Of a DNA stretch of 64,000 bases, positions 60,601 to 64,000 are shown in pieces. Origin of the DNA: Elmis aenea (taxonomy: Eukaryota > Arthropoda > Insecta > Coleoptera > Elmidae); the NCBI GenBank assembly GCA_947652605.1, contig OX393581.1, forward strand, positions 6,762,640 to 6,826,639, given 5' to 3'. Position numbers and translations under genes: made by a program. Each line of letters begins with the position of its first letter. The first letter of the stretch is position 1. A model generated the notes under the pieces. The model was given only the letters and a program-made list of their open reading frames with translations, was not told where the DNA came from and did no database searches.

Positions 60601-62086
60601 GTGATTTTCAGCTACGTCATCCGCCTTTATATTTACTTTGTTTATGCTCTTTGGCAAAAACAGCCACCGGACATGTTGTGGTGCATGCAGCAGTTTGCAA
60701 TGTTGCTGTTCTACACTAATTTCAGTATAAACTTTTTGTTGTACGCGATGTGTGGGATTACCTTCAGACGTTGTCTGTGGCAACTGATTAGAAATAAACT
60801 TAAAAGACTGACTAGGAGGCCCTGTCAACCACAAAGGTCAGTAAACATTGACTTTAGTTTTGTTGTCTTTAGCGTGCTTCGTAGTAATTTATTTGTTTAT
60901 TCTTACTTGCAGAACAAATTGAAAACAGTCTTGGTAAACGCAACGAATTGGGCGATTTCAAGTATTTTGAGAAAAAGGGAATGTTTTCAAAATCAAATGG
61001 TAAGCAGTCTTTATTTGTTTATCTGCAAGCTAATTAATTGCGGTGTTTTAATTTCTTTTAAGAATCCCTTAAACGTTTGTTTGTTTTAAGCAGCGATGAA
61101 AAACGTAACGTAACGATACCCGATAACGTTATAATAACCAATAACGTTTTATTAAAAGTTTATTTGTATCGTATTCTTATAAATTAAATTCAATACAGCG
61201 TTCTTATGTTTTCAGAAGAAGATTTATTTTGTTTGTATTTTAAAAATGAGTATATTTGCCAAAAAGCCGTTAAAATCGTAGGTATGGTGATCGTAGAAAA
61301 AGTAAGCTACATAACACGAGTTGTATAGTAATTACGCACTCGTGAAAATACGCACTCGCCGCTACGCAACTTTTCCACTCTTATGCTTCTTACAAATCTT
61401 GTTATGTAGGTAATTTACTATTGTAGCACAGTAAGAGTAGAACATTTGAAAATATGGAACCAATCCTATTTTAAACATGCTTTCCATGGCACTATTTACC
61501 CAGTTTTCATTTAAGCGCTGTTTTTGTGGAACCAATTGCTGTATTTTAGGCTTTAGGTCGAACCTGTTCGGATTAGGATGCTTTCATTTTCTAATTAACT
61601 TATCTGCAGTTTTTACGAAACTGATAGTAAATATTGAACCTAAAATAACTTAAACTTAATTAAATTGTTGCATTGAATTAATTTCTTCTGCTAACAGACA
61701 CACAACAATGAACATATGTACATAGGACTTTATCATGCAAAATTAAATAGTTGCAAATATTGATTCTTTTACGACAAAAGTGTAAATATGAAAGTTGTGT
61801 ATTTCCAGTTGACCTAACACAACCAAAACTTTACTAATAAGTGACATTTTTAATGTTTCTTTATCTGTAATCACTAAATACTTAATTTAAATAGTTAATT
61901 TAAATACTTAATTTAAATAATATCTTCATTAAAACCAATTTTTTTCAGGCACTCCAAGATGTGGACAACAAGAATGAGTCTATAATAAATCATTCGTTTT
62001 TTGCACATACGAATCGGAATGGAATGGAAAATAAAGTAGCTCTAGATATTTTTTTCTACGAAATTATTTCTAAGCATTTTTGTTAA
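34912..62086 (+). CDS. Class A (rhodopsin-like) neuropeptide-type GPCR, multi-exon
   Basis: Exons 34912-35682, 60272-60392, 60448-60553 and 60612-60836 join in phases 0, 1 and 2 to give about 407 codons through TM7. A tail follows in exons near 60913-60999 and 61949-62086. Residues 1-40 are extracellular with an N-glycosylation site NLT at 14. TM1 has GNLL (52-55), TM2 LAALAIAD, TM3 is preceded by Cys108, and ERF at 132-134 stands in place of DRY. Cys186 in loop 2 would pair with Cys108, TM6 is MLLLISSVFILLNLPS and TM7 NFSINFLLYA replaces NPxxY. These features, with VAFTVERFIAVQYPLQRP, suggest a peptide receptor near the CNMamide/TRH-receptor-like insect groups. The exact ligand class is uncertain. 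It would signal through G proteins at the plasma membrane. Intron 1 is 24.6 kb and full of transposons. Confidence 0.88.
35683..36300. other. Receptor intron 1, start; no gene seen
   Basis: Low-complexity AT-rich sequence. A G-rich stretch (GGGGGTGGGGGGACGACGATG) lies at 35876-35896. No ORF with a recognisable domain. Confidence 0.4.
36311..36730. repeat. Fragments of two TIR-element families
   Basis: 36311-36470 matches, inverted, the 14442-14638 MITE family (GTGTTGCATGAC, CTTGAGTCAATTTAAGCAAAA). 36640-36727 matches the first 90 bp of the foldback element at 1-1556 (TTTTTGGATTCCTCTT ... AACCGTTTTCG), with a CATCCTGCATATTATT end. Both are worn. Confidence 0.55.
36744..37019 (-). CDS. Short basic ORF, possibly a retroelement ORF1 start
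   Basis: About 90 codons from MAQRRRCGAVGCENDEYT to KEVMRDIKAIKRHIKRN. The product is highly charged, with a predicted helical C-terminal part, and has no transmembrane region. It begins like an ORF1 N-terminus of insect LINEs and is preceded by a GC-richer leader (37100-37200), but no RT follows in the same orientation. I do not recognise a domain. It may be a 5' fragment of a LINE or a chance frame. Confidence 0.3.
   Translation of the reverse strand: MAQRRRCGAVGCENDEYTSEDLFKKRYDYGGFEKKKRTGHRRHQKGVKSKNISRTPQKERKENEDKTDTLTNMIKEVMRDIKAIKRHIKRN
37030..38060. other. Receptor intron 1; weak hAT trace, otherwise empty
   Basis: GCCTGCGGGCCTAATCTGGC at 37248 recalls the hAT start at 46410 (CGCGGGCCACAGCTGGC), so a decayed hAT is possible. 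No ORF or inverted partner was found. Confidence 0.3.
38065..38133 (+). repeat. LINE 3' tail fragment
   Basis: GCAATGGATAGAAACATCAA followed by ATGGAAAGACATCAAAAAGC and 'acaagacagaaaaacatgaa' matches the ends of the LINE copies at 7880-7940, 41220-41290 and 58280-58345. Only about 70 bp is present. Confidence 0.65.
38370..38620. mobile_element. TIR element (CAGGGTGGTGC end) split by a GC-rich hairpin MITE
   Basis: Left (38372-38415, ACAGGGTGGTGCATTTTACG ... TTGCTATCTT) and right (38588-38610, AGATACAAGGTCGGTTAAAT) parts together match the 17997-18110 family. The hairpin at 38421-38587 separates them and must be a later insertion. Confidence 0.6.
38421..38587. repeat. Near-perfect 72-bp-arm hairpin
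   Basis: The arms 38421-38492 and 38516-38587 are inverted copies with only a few mismatches and one small loop imbalance. The loop is 23 nt. The outer 20 bp read AAGCTAAGGCCGCACTGCGG and the inner part is GC-rich (GACGGCGTGTATCTACC). The GGCCGCACTGCGGG terminus is in the style of Harbinger-type MITEs. The apparent ORFs across it on both strands are products of the palindrome. Confidence 0.85.
38621..40430. other. Receptor intron 1, 1.8 kb, mainly unclassified
   Basis: AT-rich. A CACCCTGTAGAATG end preceded by AATAACAGAGCTATCGTG (39345-39395) matches the fragments at 1690-1735 and 42700-42740. The 40085-40270 frame has no recognised domain. No host exon seen. Confidence 0.35.
40440..41350 (+). 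pseudogene. LINE fragment (RT core to 3' end)
   Basis: Starts with GCVLSPLLYAVVIDGAIKEV and ITELFFADGMVLVAETEKKL, where FADG replaces the catalytic FADD, so it is inactive. It continues with [16 protein letters not shown], then RQLEWLDHIYRI and a 3' tail identical in layout to 7261-7990 and 57720-58420. Several frameshifts in A-runs. Confidence 0.75.
41421..42001. repeat. Large palindrome, 237-bp arms, 107-bp spacer
   Basis: 41421-41657 and 41765-42001 are inverted copies that appear almost identical. Each arm runs from AGAAATTAAAGAACTCTGG at the outside to TTATTGTAAAATG inside. In each, the word GCGAAACGTCGG follows TTGAAGAAGCCTTAAAAACA, an arrangement seen in Penelope-like retroelements. 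The unit may be two head-to-head copies of one retroelement end. No ORF and no clear target duplication. Confidence 0.8.
42002..44215. other. Receptor intron 1; TIR-family fragments, no gene
   Basis: A CAGGGTGTTTCTTATGCCC end (42236) and a GGGACACCCTGTATAAGTC end (42728-42748) may bound one worn element of about 510 bp. 43728-43782 matches, inverted, the hAT-like fragment at 15903-15970. The remainder shows nothing recognisable. Confidence 0.4.
44222..44248 (+). repeat. (TAA)n microsatellite
   Basis: Nine uninterrupted TAA-type units. A similar run, (AAT)n, is at 51648-51677 inside the Harbinger element. Confidence 0.9.
44760..45630. repeat. Truncated copies of two mariner-type families
   Basis: 44785-44885 matches the terminus of the 2812-4014 element (GCGTCATTCAGAAAG, TTTTTGATAAAAGTTAGTGC). 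45245-45630 matches the right two thirds of the 1985-2722 element and ends CCTTTTGGATACACTGTGTA. No intact ORF. Confidence 0.65.
45631..46390. other. Receptor intron 1, unclassified
   Basis: The first 110 bp resembles 15500-15610 (ACCGAGATATGGCTAATTTT). Beyond that AT-rich sequence with no coding or repeat partner. Confidence 0.3.
46398..47587 (+). mobile_element. Internally deleted hAT transposon
   Basis: Left end CAAAGGTGGCGAACC and inverted right end GAGGGGTAGCGAACC are hAT-style TIRs. Flanks CCTTATGA and CCTTATAA form a 7/8 target duplication. At 1.19 kb it is less than half the length of an autonomous hAT and keeps only the 3' part of the transposase. Confidence 0.8.
46650..47241 (+). 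pseudogene. hAT transposase C-terminal remnant (dimerisation domain)
   Basis: One frame gives DELDLEIFEWLKLDDFEMQL, and after a frameshift near 46905 the next gives FDLRENLEIIERERLEEKI and LKKLASAILTIFSSTYACES then LISQMNLIKNKFRNTLTDE. This is the hAT C-terminal dimerisation motif (the S-T-Y-ACES-F/I-S-MN core). An in-frame TAA near 46720 and the frameshift break it. Confidence 0.75.
47588..48735. other. Receptor intron 1, no gene seen
   Basis: AT-rich with no conserved frame or repeat partner in the window. Confidence 0.35.
48740..50045. repeat. Cluster of CAGGGTG-ended element fragments
   Basis: Four ends are visible: TATACAGGGTGCTCGATTGA (48744), TTACAGGGTGTTCAAAATTT (49168), ATACAGGGTGTTGTGTTTAA (49854) and GGACACCCTGTACAAAAA (50030). 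The last two face each other and may delimit a 180-bp MITE (49856-50036). The other two lack partners. No coding content. Confidence 0.5.
50046..50950. other. Receptor intron 1, nothing recognised
   Basis: AT-rich, no ORF or repeat partner. Confidence 0.35.
51267..53534 (+). CDS. PIF/Harbinger transposase (HARBI1-like DDE nuclease)
   Basis: Exons 51267-51556 and 52634-53534 (donor AAG/GTAAGT, acceptor AAAG) give 396 residues, a usual length for this family. Exon 1 starts MDPALELYLAEN and has a helical N-terminus (FYEYYRMDCDTYNYILNAV). Exon 2 continues YLSTGLGFRSLAFSFGMHHT, an HTH-like region, then the catalytic core. The first Asp is in IGSIDGKHIRIKCP, the second in VLVGDEAYPLKSYLMKP and the Glu in RARRTVECAFGIMAAKWR, followed by CLLHNIV. 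All three DDE residues are present. The enzyme would cut and rejoin the element's TIRs in the nucleus, with the help of the MADF partner. An upstream in-frame ATG at about 51165 also exists; 51267 is chosen because the protein then starts with family-like sequence. Its intron contains the second exon of the minus-strand gene. Confidence 0.92.
51648..51677 (+). repeat. (AAT)n microsatellite inside Harbinger
   Basis: About ten AAT units within the transposase intron, 13 bp past the stop codon of the minus-strand MADF gene. Confidence 0.85.
51690..53736 (-). CDS. Harbinger accessory DNA-binding protein (MADF-BESS)
   Basis: Exons 53736-53604 and 52396-51690 (donor TAC/GTAAGT, acceptor TTTCAG) encode about 279 residues. 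The MADF (Myb/SANT-like) domain spans the junction: MDNEALINSVFVRRSLWDQK, YHNRDMIRKLWIEVA, then EAVKTKWKGLRDTFRREWQK and SAWPYFEILSFLSG. A low-complexity middle (SSGKSSVINNSSKTPTRKK) follows, then a BESS-like motif DYHFLMKLLPHLKKVPEDRK, which mediates protein contacts. In PIF/Harbinger systems such a protein helps nuclear import and TIR binding of the transposase (established for plant and vertebrate relatives; inferred here). The frame is intact. Its intron holds the transposase's second exon. Confidence 0.9.
54264..54551 (+). repeat. 288-bp purine-only (GGA/GAA)n tract
   Basis: A nearly uninterrupted G/A tract of GAG, AAG and GAA triplets at the 3' end of the LINE. All its frames are open, giving polyarginine/lysine or, on the minus strand, polyproline/serine readings; these are artefacts. 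The centre is mirror-like. It probably arose by expansion of the LINE's own GA-rich 3' terminal repeat. Confidence 0.95.
54633..54832. other. Assembly gap, 200 N
   Basis: Exactly 200 N, probably a placeholder of unknown true size. The sequence before it ends AACAGTTCTAAAGAAGAAAA plus TAT, and almost the same string occurs after the gap at 55302-55323. Confidence 0.98.
54833..55966. other. Receptor intron 1 after gap; TIR fragment, otherwise unclassified
   Basis: 54833-54892 is the right end of the MITE also seen at 11370-11430 (GAAATCCCCATGCTTAAACTCG ... CACCCTTTATA). 55130-55300 is GC-richer but shows no coding frame. No receptor or dynein exon is seen. Confidence 0.4.
55967..56430. repeat. 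Copy of the 19070-19515 repeat
   Basis: AGATCGAACTTATGAGCAAG, CAAACGGTGGCAGATACGAAG, CACAACTCCGCCACTCGTTG and CAACACCCTGTATCTTTAAA occur in the same order and spacing as at 19070-19515. Length about 450 bp. Non-coding. Confidence 0.75.
56431..57715. other. Receptor intron 1; a GC-rich hAT-like scrap, otherwise empty
   Basis: 56580-56720 is GC-rich (CATGGCCTCTAAGGCCCTAGCG, TTGGCGCCCGGGCGG), unlike its surroundings, and resembles worn hAT/MITE sequence with GGCGCC words. The frame 56476-56742 across it has no known domain. The rest is AT-rich without features. Confidence 0.35.
57720..58420 (+). pseudogene. LINE fragment (RT core plus 3' tail, internal deletion)
   Basis: 57762-58022 reads SFQEFIATVGVRQGDTLSPL and [17 protein letters not shown], an intact-looking RT core with the FADD residues. 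After about 60 bp of unrelated sequence the 3' end appears (RQLGWLGHIYRMKEG, then the 'aaagacataaaaaagtc' tail). The thumb region is deleted, so it is not functional. Confidence 0.7.
58421..58976. other. Receptor intron 1, nothing recognised
   Basis: AT-rich sequence. AACGGTATTATTTAATAATC / AATACCGTTCTTAG near 58795-58860 is a weak inverted pair. No coding signal. Confidence 0.35.
58985..59553. mobile_element. 569-bp hAT MITE made of GCTCC words at both ends
   Basis: CAGGGGTTTGGAGC at the left is exactly inverted at the right (GCTCCAAACCCCTG). GTCGTAAA stands on each side (58977-58984 and 59554-59561), a perfect 8-bp duplication. Within 110 bp of each end there are more than ten GCTCC/GGAGC words (CTCCGCTCCAGCTCCGCTCC style). 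The middle is plain AT. No ORF. Confidence 0.93.
59562..60271. other. End of receptor intron 1
   Basis: Contains a CAGGATGTCCCAAAGATCAA end (59639) of the CAGGGTG group and a hAT-like scrap with TTCCGGGAAG / TTTCCCGGGA words (59880-59930). No coding signal before the acceptor at 60271. Confidence 0.4.
60272..60392 (+). CDS. Receptor exon 2 (intracellular loop 3)
   Basis: After GGTTGCAG the exon reads SGSSSRRIGSQQSQNSKQS and RTSRKTKFSQMEPLP, a Ser/Gln/basic loop typical of loop 3, and ends in phase 1 before GTAAGC. Identification rests on phase continuity and on the clear TM6 exon that follows. Confidence 0.75.
60448..60553 (+). CDS. Receptor exon 3 (TM6)
   Basis: TTGTTTAG acceptor. Completing the split His codon it reads ANTSGRNLLSTRNQQNITKM then LLLISSVFILLNLP. 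ITKMLLLISSVFILLNLPS is a typical TM6 of peptide receptors, with the proline kink. It ends AG before GTAAAT. Confidence 0.85.
60612..60836 (+). CDS. Receptor exon 4 (loop 3 extracellular, TM7, helix 8)
   Basis: TTTTCAG acceptor. It reads YVIRLYIYFVYALWQ, then MQQFAMLLFYTNFSINFLLY (TM7) and CGITFRRCLWQLIRN (helix 8), ending in basic residues. The donor is either after 60836 (AAAG/GTCAGT) or after 60840 (TCA/GTAAAC); the two choices lead to different tails. Confidence 0.88.
60913..60999 (+). CDS. Receptor exon 5, C-terminal tail (tentative)
   Basis: TTACTTGCAG acceptor and ATG/GTAAGC donor. With the 60840 donor, phase 0 gives NKLKTVLVNATNWAISSILR and further residues. With the 60836 donor the same acceptor stops at once (PQRTN). 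A second acceptor 16 bp on (AAAACAG) restores an open tail with LGKRNELGDFKYFEKK. The sequence alone cannot decide. Confidence 0.45.
61000..61948. other. Last receptor intron
   Basis: Holds ATAACGTTAT / ACGTAACGTAACG-rich sequence at 61095-61150 that may be a decayed MITE, and an imperfect inverted pair around 61290-61420 (AAGTAAGCTACATAAC / GTTATGTAGGTAATTT). No gene. Confidence 0.35.
61949..62086 (+). CDS. Receptor last exon, C-terminal tail (tentative)
   Basis: A strong TTTTTTTCAG acceptor starts this exon. In phase 0 it encodes ALQDVDNKNESIINHSFFAH and further to TAA at 62084. In the alternative phase it ends early at TGA 61975-61977. AATAAA-like words follow (62030, 62150). Confidence 0.45.
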   Translation, partial: ALQDVDNKNESIINHSFFAHTNRNGMENKVALDIFFYEIISKHFC

Positions 62087-62800
62087 AGATAGATACAAGT
62101 AATGTATATATTAAAGAACATTTAAAAGCAGATTTAAAAATATTTAAGATAATAAACAGTTTTTACAAGTTGGTTTATTTATTCGCCAGAGACACAAAAA
62201 GTATGATTATCTCCAAGTCTTTTAGTACTCATAAAAATAAATTAAAATTGCAAAAATGAAAGATTTTTTAAACAAATATGTGAGAAAGACCTAAACAAGG
62301 AAAATTTATATGAATTTGAGCAAGGACAGAAAGTGAAACATTCTTAAATTTTTCAATGTATTTATCAGCAATGAGTAATTTGGATAAACTTTGTTCTATT
62401 TTTATACAGGGTGTCCATAGATCATTACCACCTCGATAAACTGTTTTTTTAGAACCACCAACAAATTATTTAATGATAAAAAAAATGAAATTTTGATGTA
62501 TTTTTAAAGATACCATTATTCAAATTTTTTAAGGGTTATACAATTTTTTTAAATACTTTTTGTAATGATCTTCTAGGGAAATATATCAGAATCTGTGCTA
62601 GTGGACGATAAAGACATATTACGTTTGCAAGTGAGATTTTGTGATTCTAATTTTTTGGTTTTTTAACTTAATTAAAGTAATACATTGCGATCAAATACAA
62701 ATATTTTTATTTTTGAGTCTCACATTGTTAAAAAGGCAGTTTTTATGACCTCCTTATTTTTTTTTTGTGAAAAATTTTAGAATATTTATTAATATAGGTA
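62087..62800. other. Region downstream of receptor gene
   Basis: 3' UTR-like AT-rich sequence with polyA-signal-like words, followed by a TATACAGGGTGTCCATAGATC end at 62405 without a clear partner. Confidence 0.35.
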
Positions 62801-63489
62801 CAGGGTAAGTTAAGTGTGGAAACGCTGCTGTAACAGTGTAAATATAAGTTTTTATGTTTTGTATTAAAAGCGTTTGGCAAACTATTAGCTACATTTTGAC
62901 GTTCTACAATTTTTTTTCCGGCCAACCGCATTTAGTATACCTACTATGTTTTTCAAAAACATTCAGTGTGGTTCATTGAACTTGGGGGCCATTCAGTAAA
63001 CTCGTTTCGTCCAATATCTACTTGCAAATGTTTCGTTTAGAAAATTTCTCACCTCCATAGCCATACCAACATGTGGTGGTACTCCATCTTGCTGATACCA
63101 GTATTATTCATATTTTGGTAAATTTCTTGTTTGGCAAGTATAATGTGATTTCGTAAGAGTTGTAGGTAATTAAAAAATAAAATTCGAACGGCATGTCAAA
63201 AATTACCAGCTAAATACGTTTTAAAGCTTTACGACAATTATCATAAAGGTTAGAGCATTGTCTTGCGGTAAACGGCTAACAATTTGAACATTTAATTTAG
63301 CCAATCCTGTTTTGTTTGATTTTTATTTTGTTTGTGTGTTTAATTAACACATAATTTTTGTTTTGTGTTTTTGAAGTACGCCAAAATGTAGCATTGCCAT
63401 CCACTTTTTAGTTTTTATACAAAACATTTGTTCCTATAACTTGTATTTACGCTGCAACAGTAGAGTTTCCACACTTTAGCCCTACCCTG
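62801..63489 (-). mobile_element. IS630/mariner-type element with TA duplication
   Basis: Left CAGGGTAAGTTAAGTGTGGAAAC and inverted right CAGGGTAGGGCTAAAGTGTG are the TIRs, flanked by TA at 62799-62800 and 63490-63491. Minus-strand frames in the middle spell YQQDGVPPHVGMAMEVRNF-like words, the QDGAPPH motif that surrounds the second catalytic Asp in IS630 transposases. The gene is broken and the element is 689 bp, too short to be autonomous. Confidence 0.7.
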
Positions 63490-63491
63490 TA

Positions 63492-64000
63492 TTTACATGA
63501 CTGTAAAAATAAATCTGATTTTGACTTAAACCCATATCAAAGCTATTCGAGTTATGTTTTTTTTGAAAAAATCAAAATTTTCAATGTATTTTTATGCCAT
63601 TTCATTAAAATTTTTCACCATTTAATTCCAAATTAAGCTTTGTTGGGCTTATTGCCACAATATATTATATAGTTGATATGGTTATGATCCCCTTGACACC
63701 GTGTATAGATTAAGCGATTAACCTGTATAATCCAGACCTAATTGTATTCAAATTAATTGAATTCGTTTATCATAAATGGAAAACTACGAAAGCTTCATCT
63801 CCAGCTAAAATTATGGTTTCGTATACTGTCAATTATTTTAATTGCTTAAATAACCCGACCTAATGTTGGTTGTTAAAAGCAGTAAAAGTTAAATTCAATT
63901 AAAAAGTTAAAGAGATTAAAAAGACAGTAGAGCATTCATACAAATAATTGAAAGCATGTGAAGCAATTTTAAATTGGACCATACTAGATTACGCCTGTAT
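63492..64000. other. Window end, nothing recognised
   Basis: AT-rich. No exon of the dynein (minus) that would continue toward its N-terminus is recognised here. Confidence 0.35.

Noticed and set aside
35683..64000. Upstream dynein exons on the minus strand
   Set aside because: I looked for the AAA1/AAA2 P-loop and tail words on the minus strand and recognised none; short divergent exons could still be missed.
1..64000. tRNA, rRNA or snRNA genes
   Set aside because: No stretch with matching A/B boxes and cloverleaf or rRNA-like conservation was recognised. The GC-rich block at 56580-56720 has a weak B-box-like word only.

Overview
The window is AT-rich, intron-rich animal DNA crowded with decayed and intact transposons. 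The gene models (axonemal dynein, rhodopsin-family neuropeptide-type receptor) and the transposon mix point to an insect. Dozens of elements end in the ACACCCTGTAT word, together with RT-only LINE scraps, hAT MITEs and PIF/Harbinger. A beetle is a reasonable guess, but that is inference from repeat style, not from a diagnostic gene.

Two host genes can be reconstructed by joining exons with canonical GT/AG borders and matching phases. (1) On the minus strand, 14 consecutive exons between 34580 and 5287 give 865 uninterrupted codons of an axonemal dynein heavy chain. They run from AAA2 through AAA3 (Walker A GPTGTGKT, Walker B FFIDDFN) and AAA4 ([18 protein letters not shown]) to the segment just before the stalk. 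The tail, AAA1 and AAA2 P-loop exons must lie to the right. The stalk, AAA5, AAA6 and C-terminus must lie to the left, outside the window. (2) On the plus strand, a class A GPCR starts at 34912, only 331 bp from the dynein exon. It has TM1-5 in one exon (34912-35682), a 24.6-kb first intron, then exons at 60272, 60448 and 60612 carrying the rest of loop 3, TM6 and TM7. A C-terminal tail of uncertain splicing follows. Unless the dynein is broken, the whole receptor gene lies inside a dynein intron.

Region by region. 1-5286: foldback and IS630/mariner-type elements. 5287-25749: dynein exons separated by introns filled with LINE pieces, Harbinger remains, an 8-bp-TSD hAT MITE (10587-10956), palindromic MITEs, a 1.9-kb foldback element with nine 155-bp units (21859-23733) and a pogo-like remnant (24379-25261). 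25750-34425: the longest dynein intron, mainly LINE debris with a 444-bp hAT MITE inserted in one LINE. 34912-62086: the receptor gene. Its giant intron holds LINE copies, two strong hairpins (38421-38587, 41421-42001), an internally deleted hAT (46398-47587), and an apparently intact 2.8-kb PIF/Harbinger transposon (51132-53923) inserted in a LINE. It also holds a 290-bp purine tract, a 200-bp assembly gap and a second repetitive-word hAT MITE (58985-59553). 62087-64000: another mariner-type element.

The most notable item is the Harbinger element. Its transposase and its MADF/BESS DNA-binding gene lie on opposite strands and are mutually interlocked: each gene's intron contains an exon of the other, both ORFs are open, and TIRs and a TAA target duplication are present.
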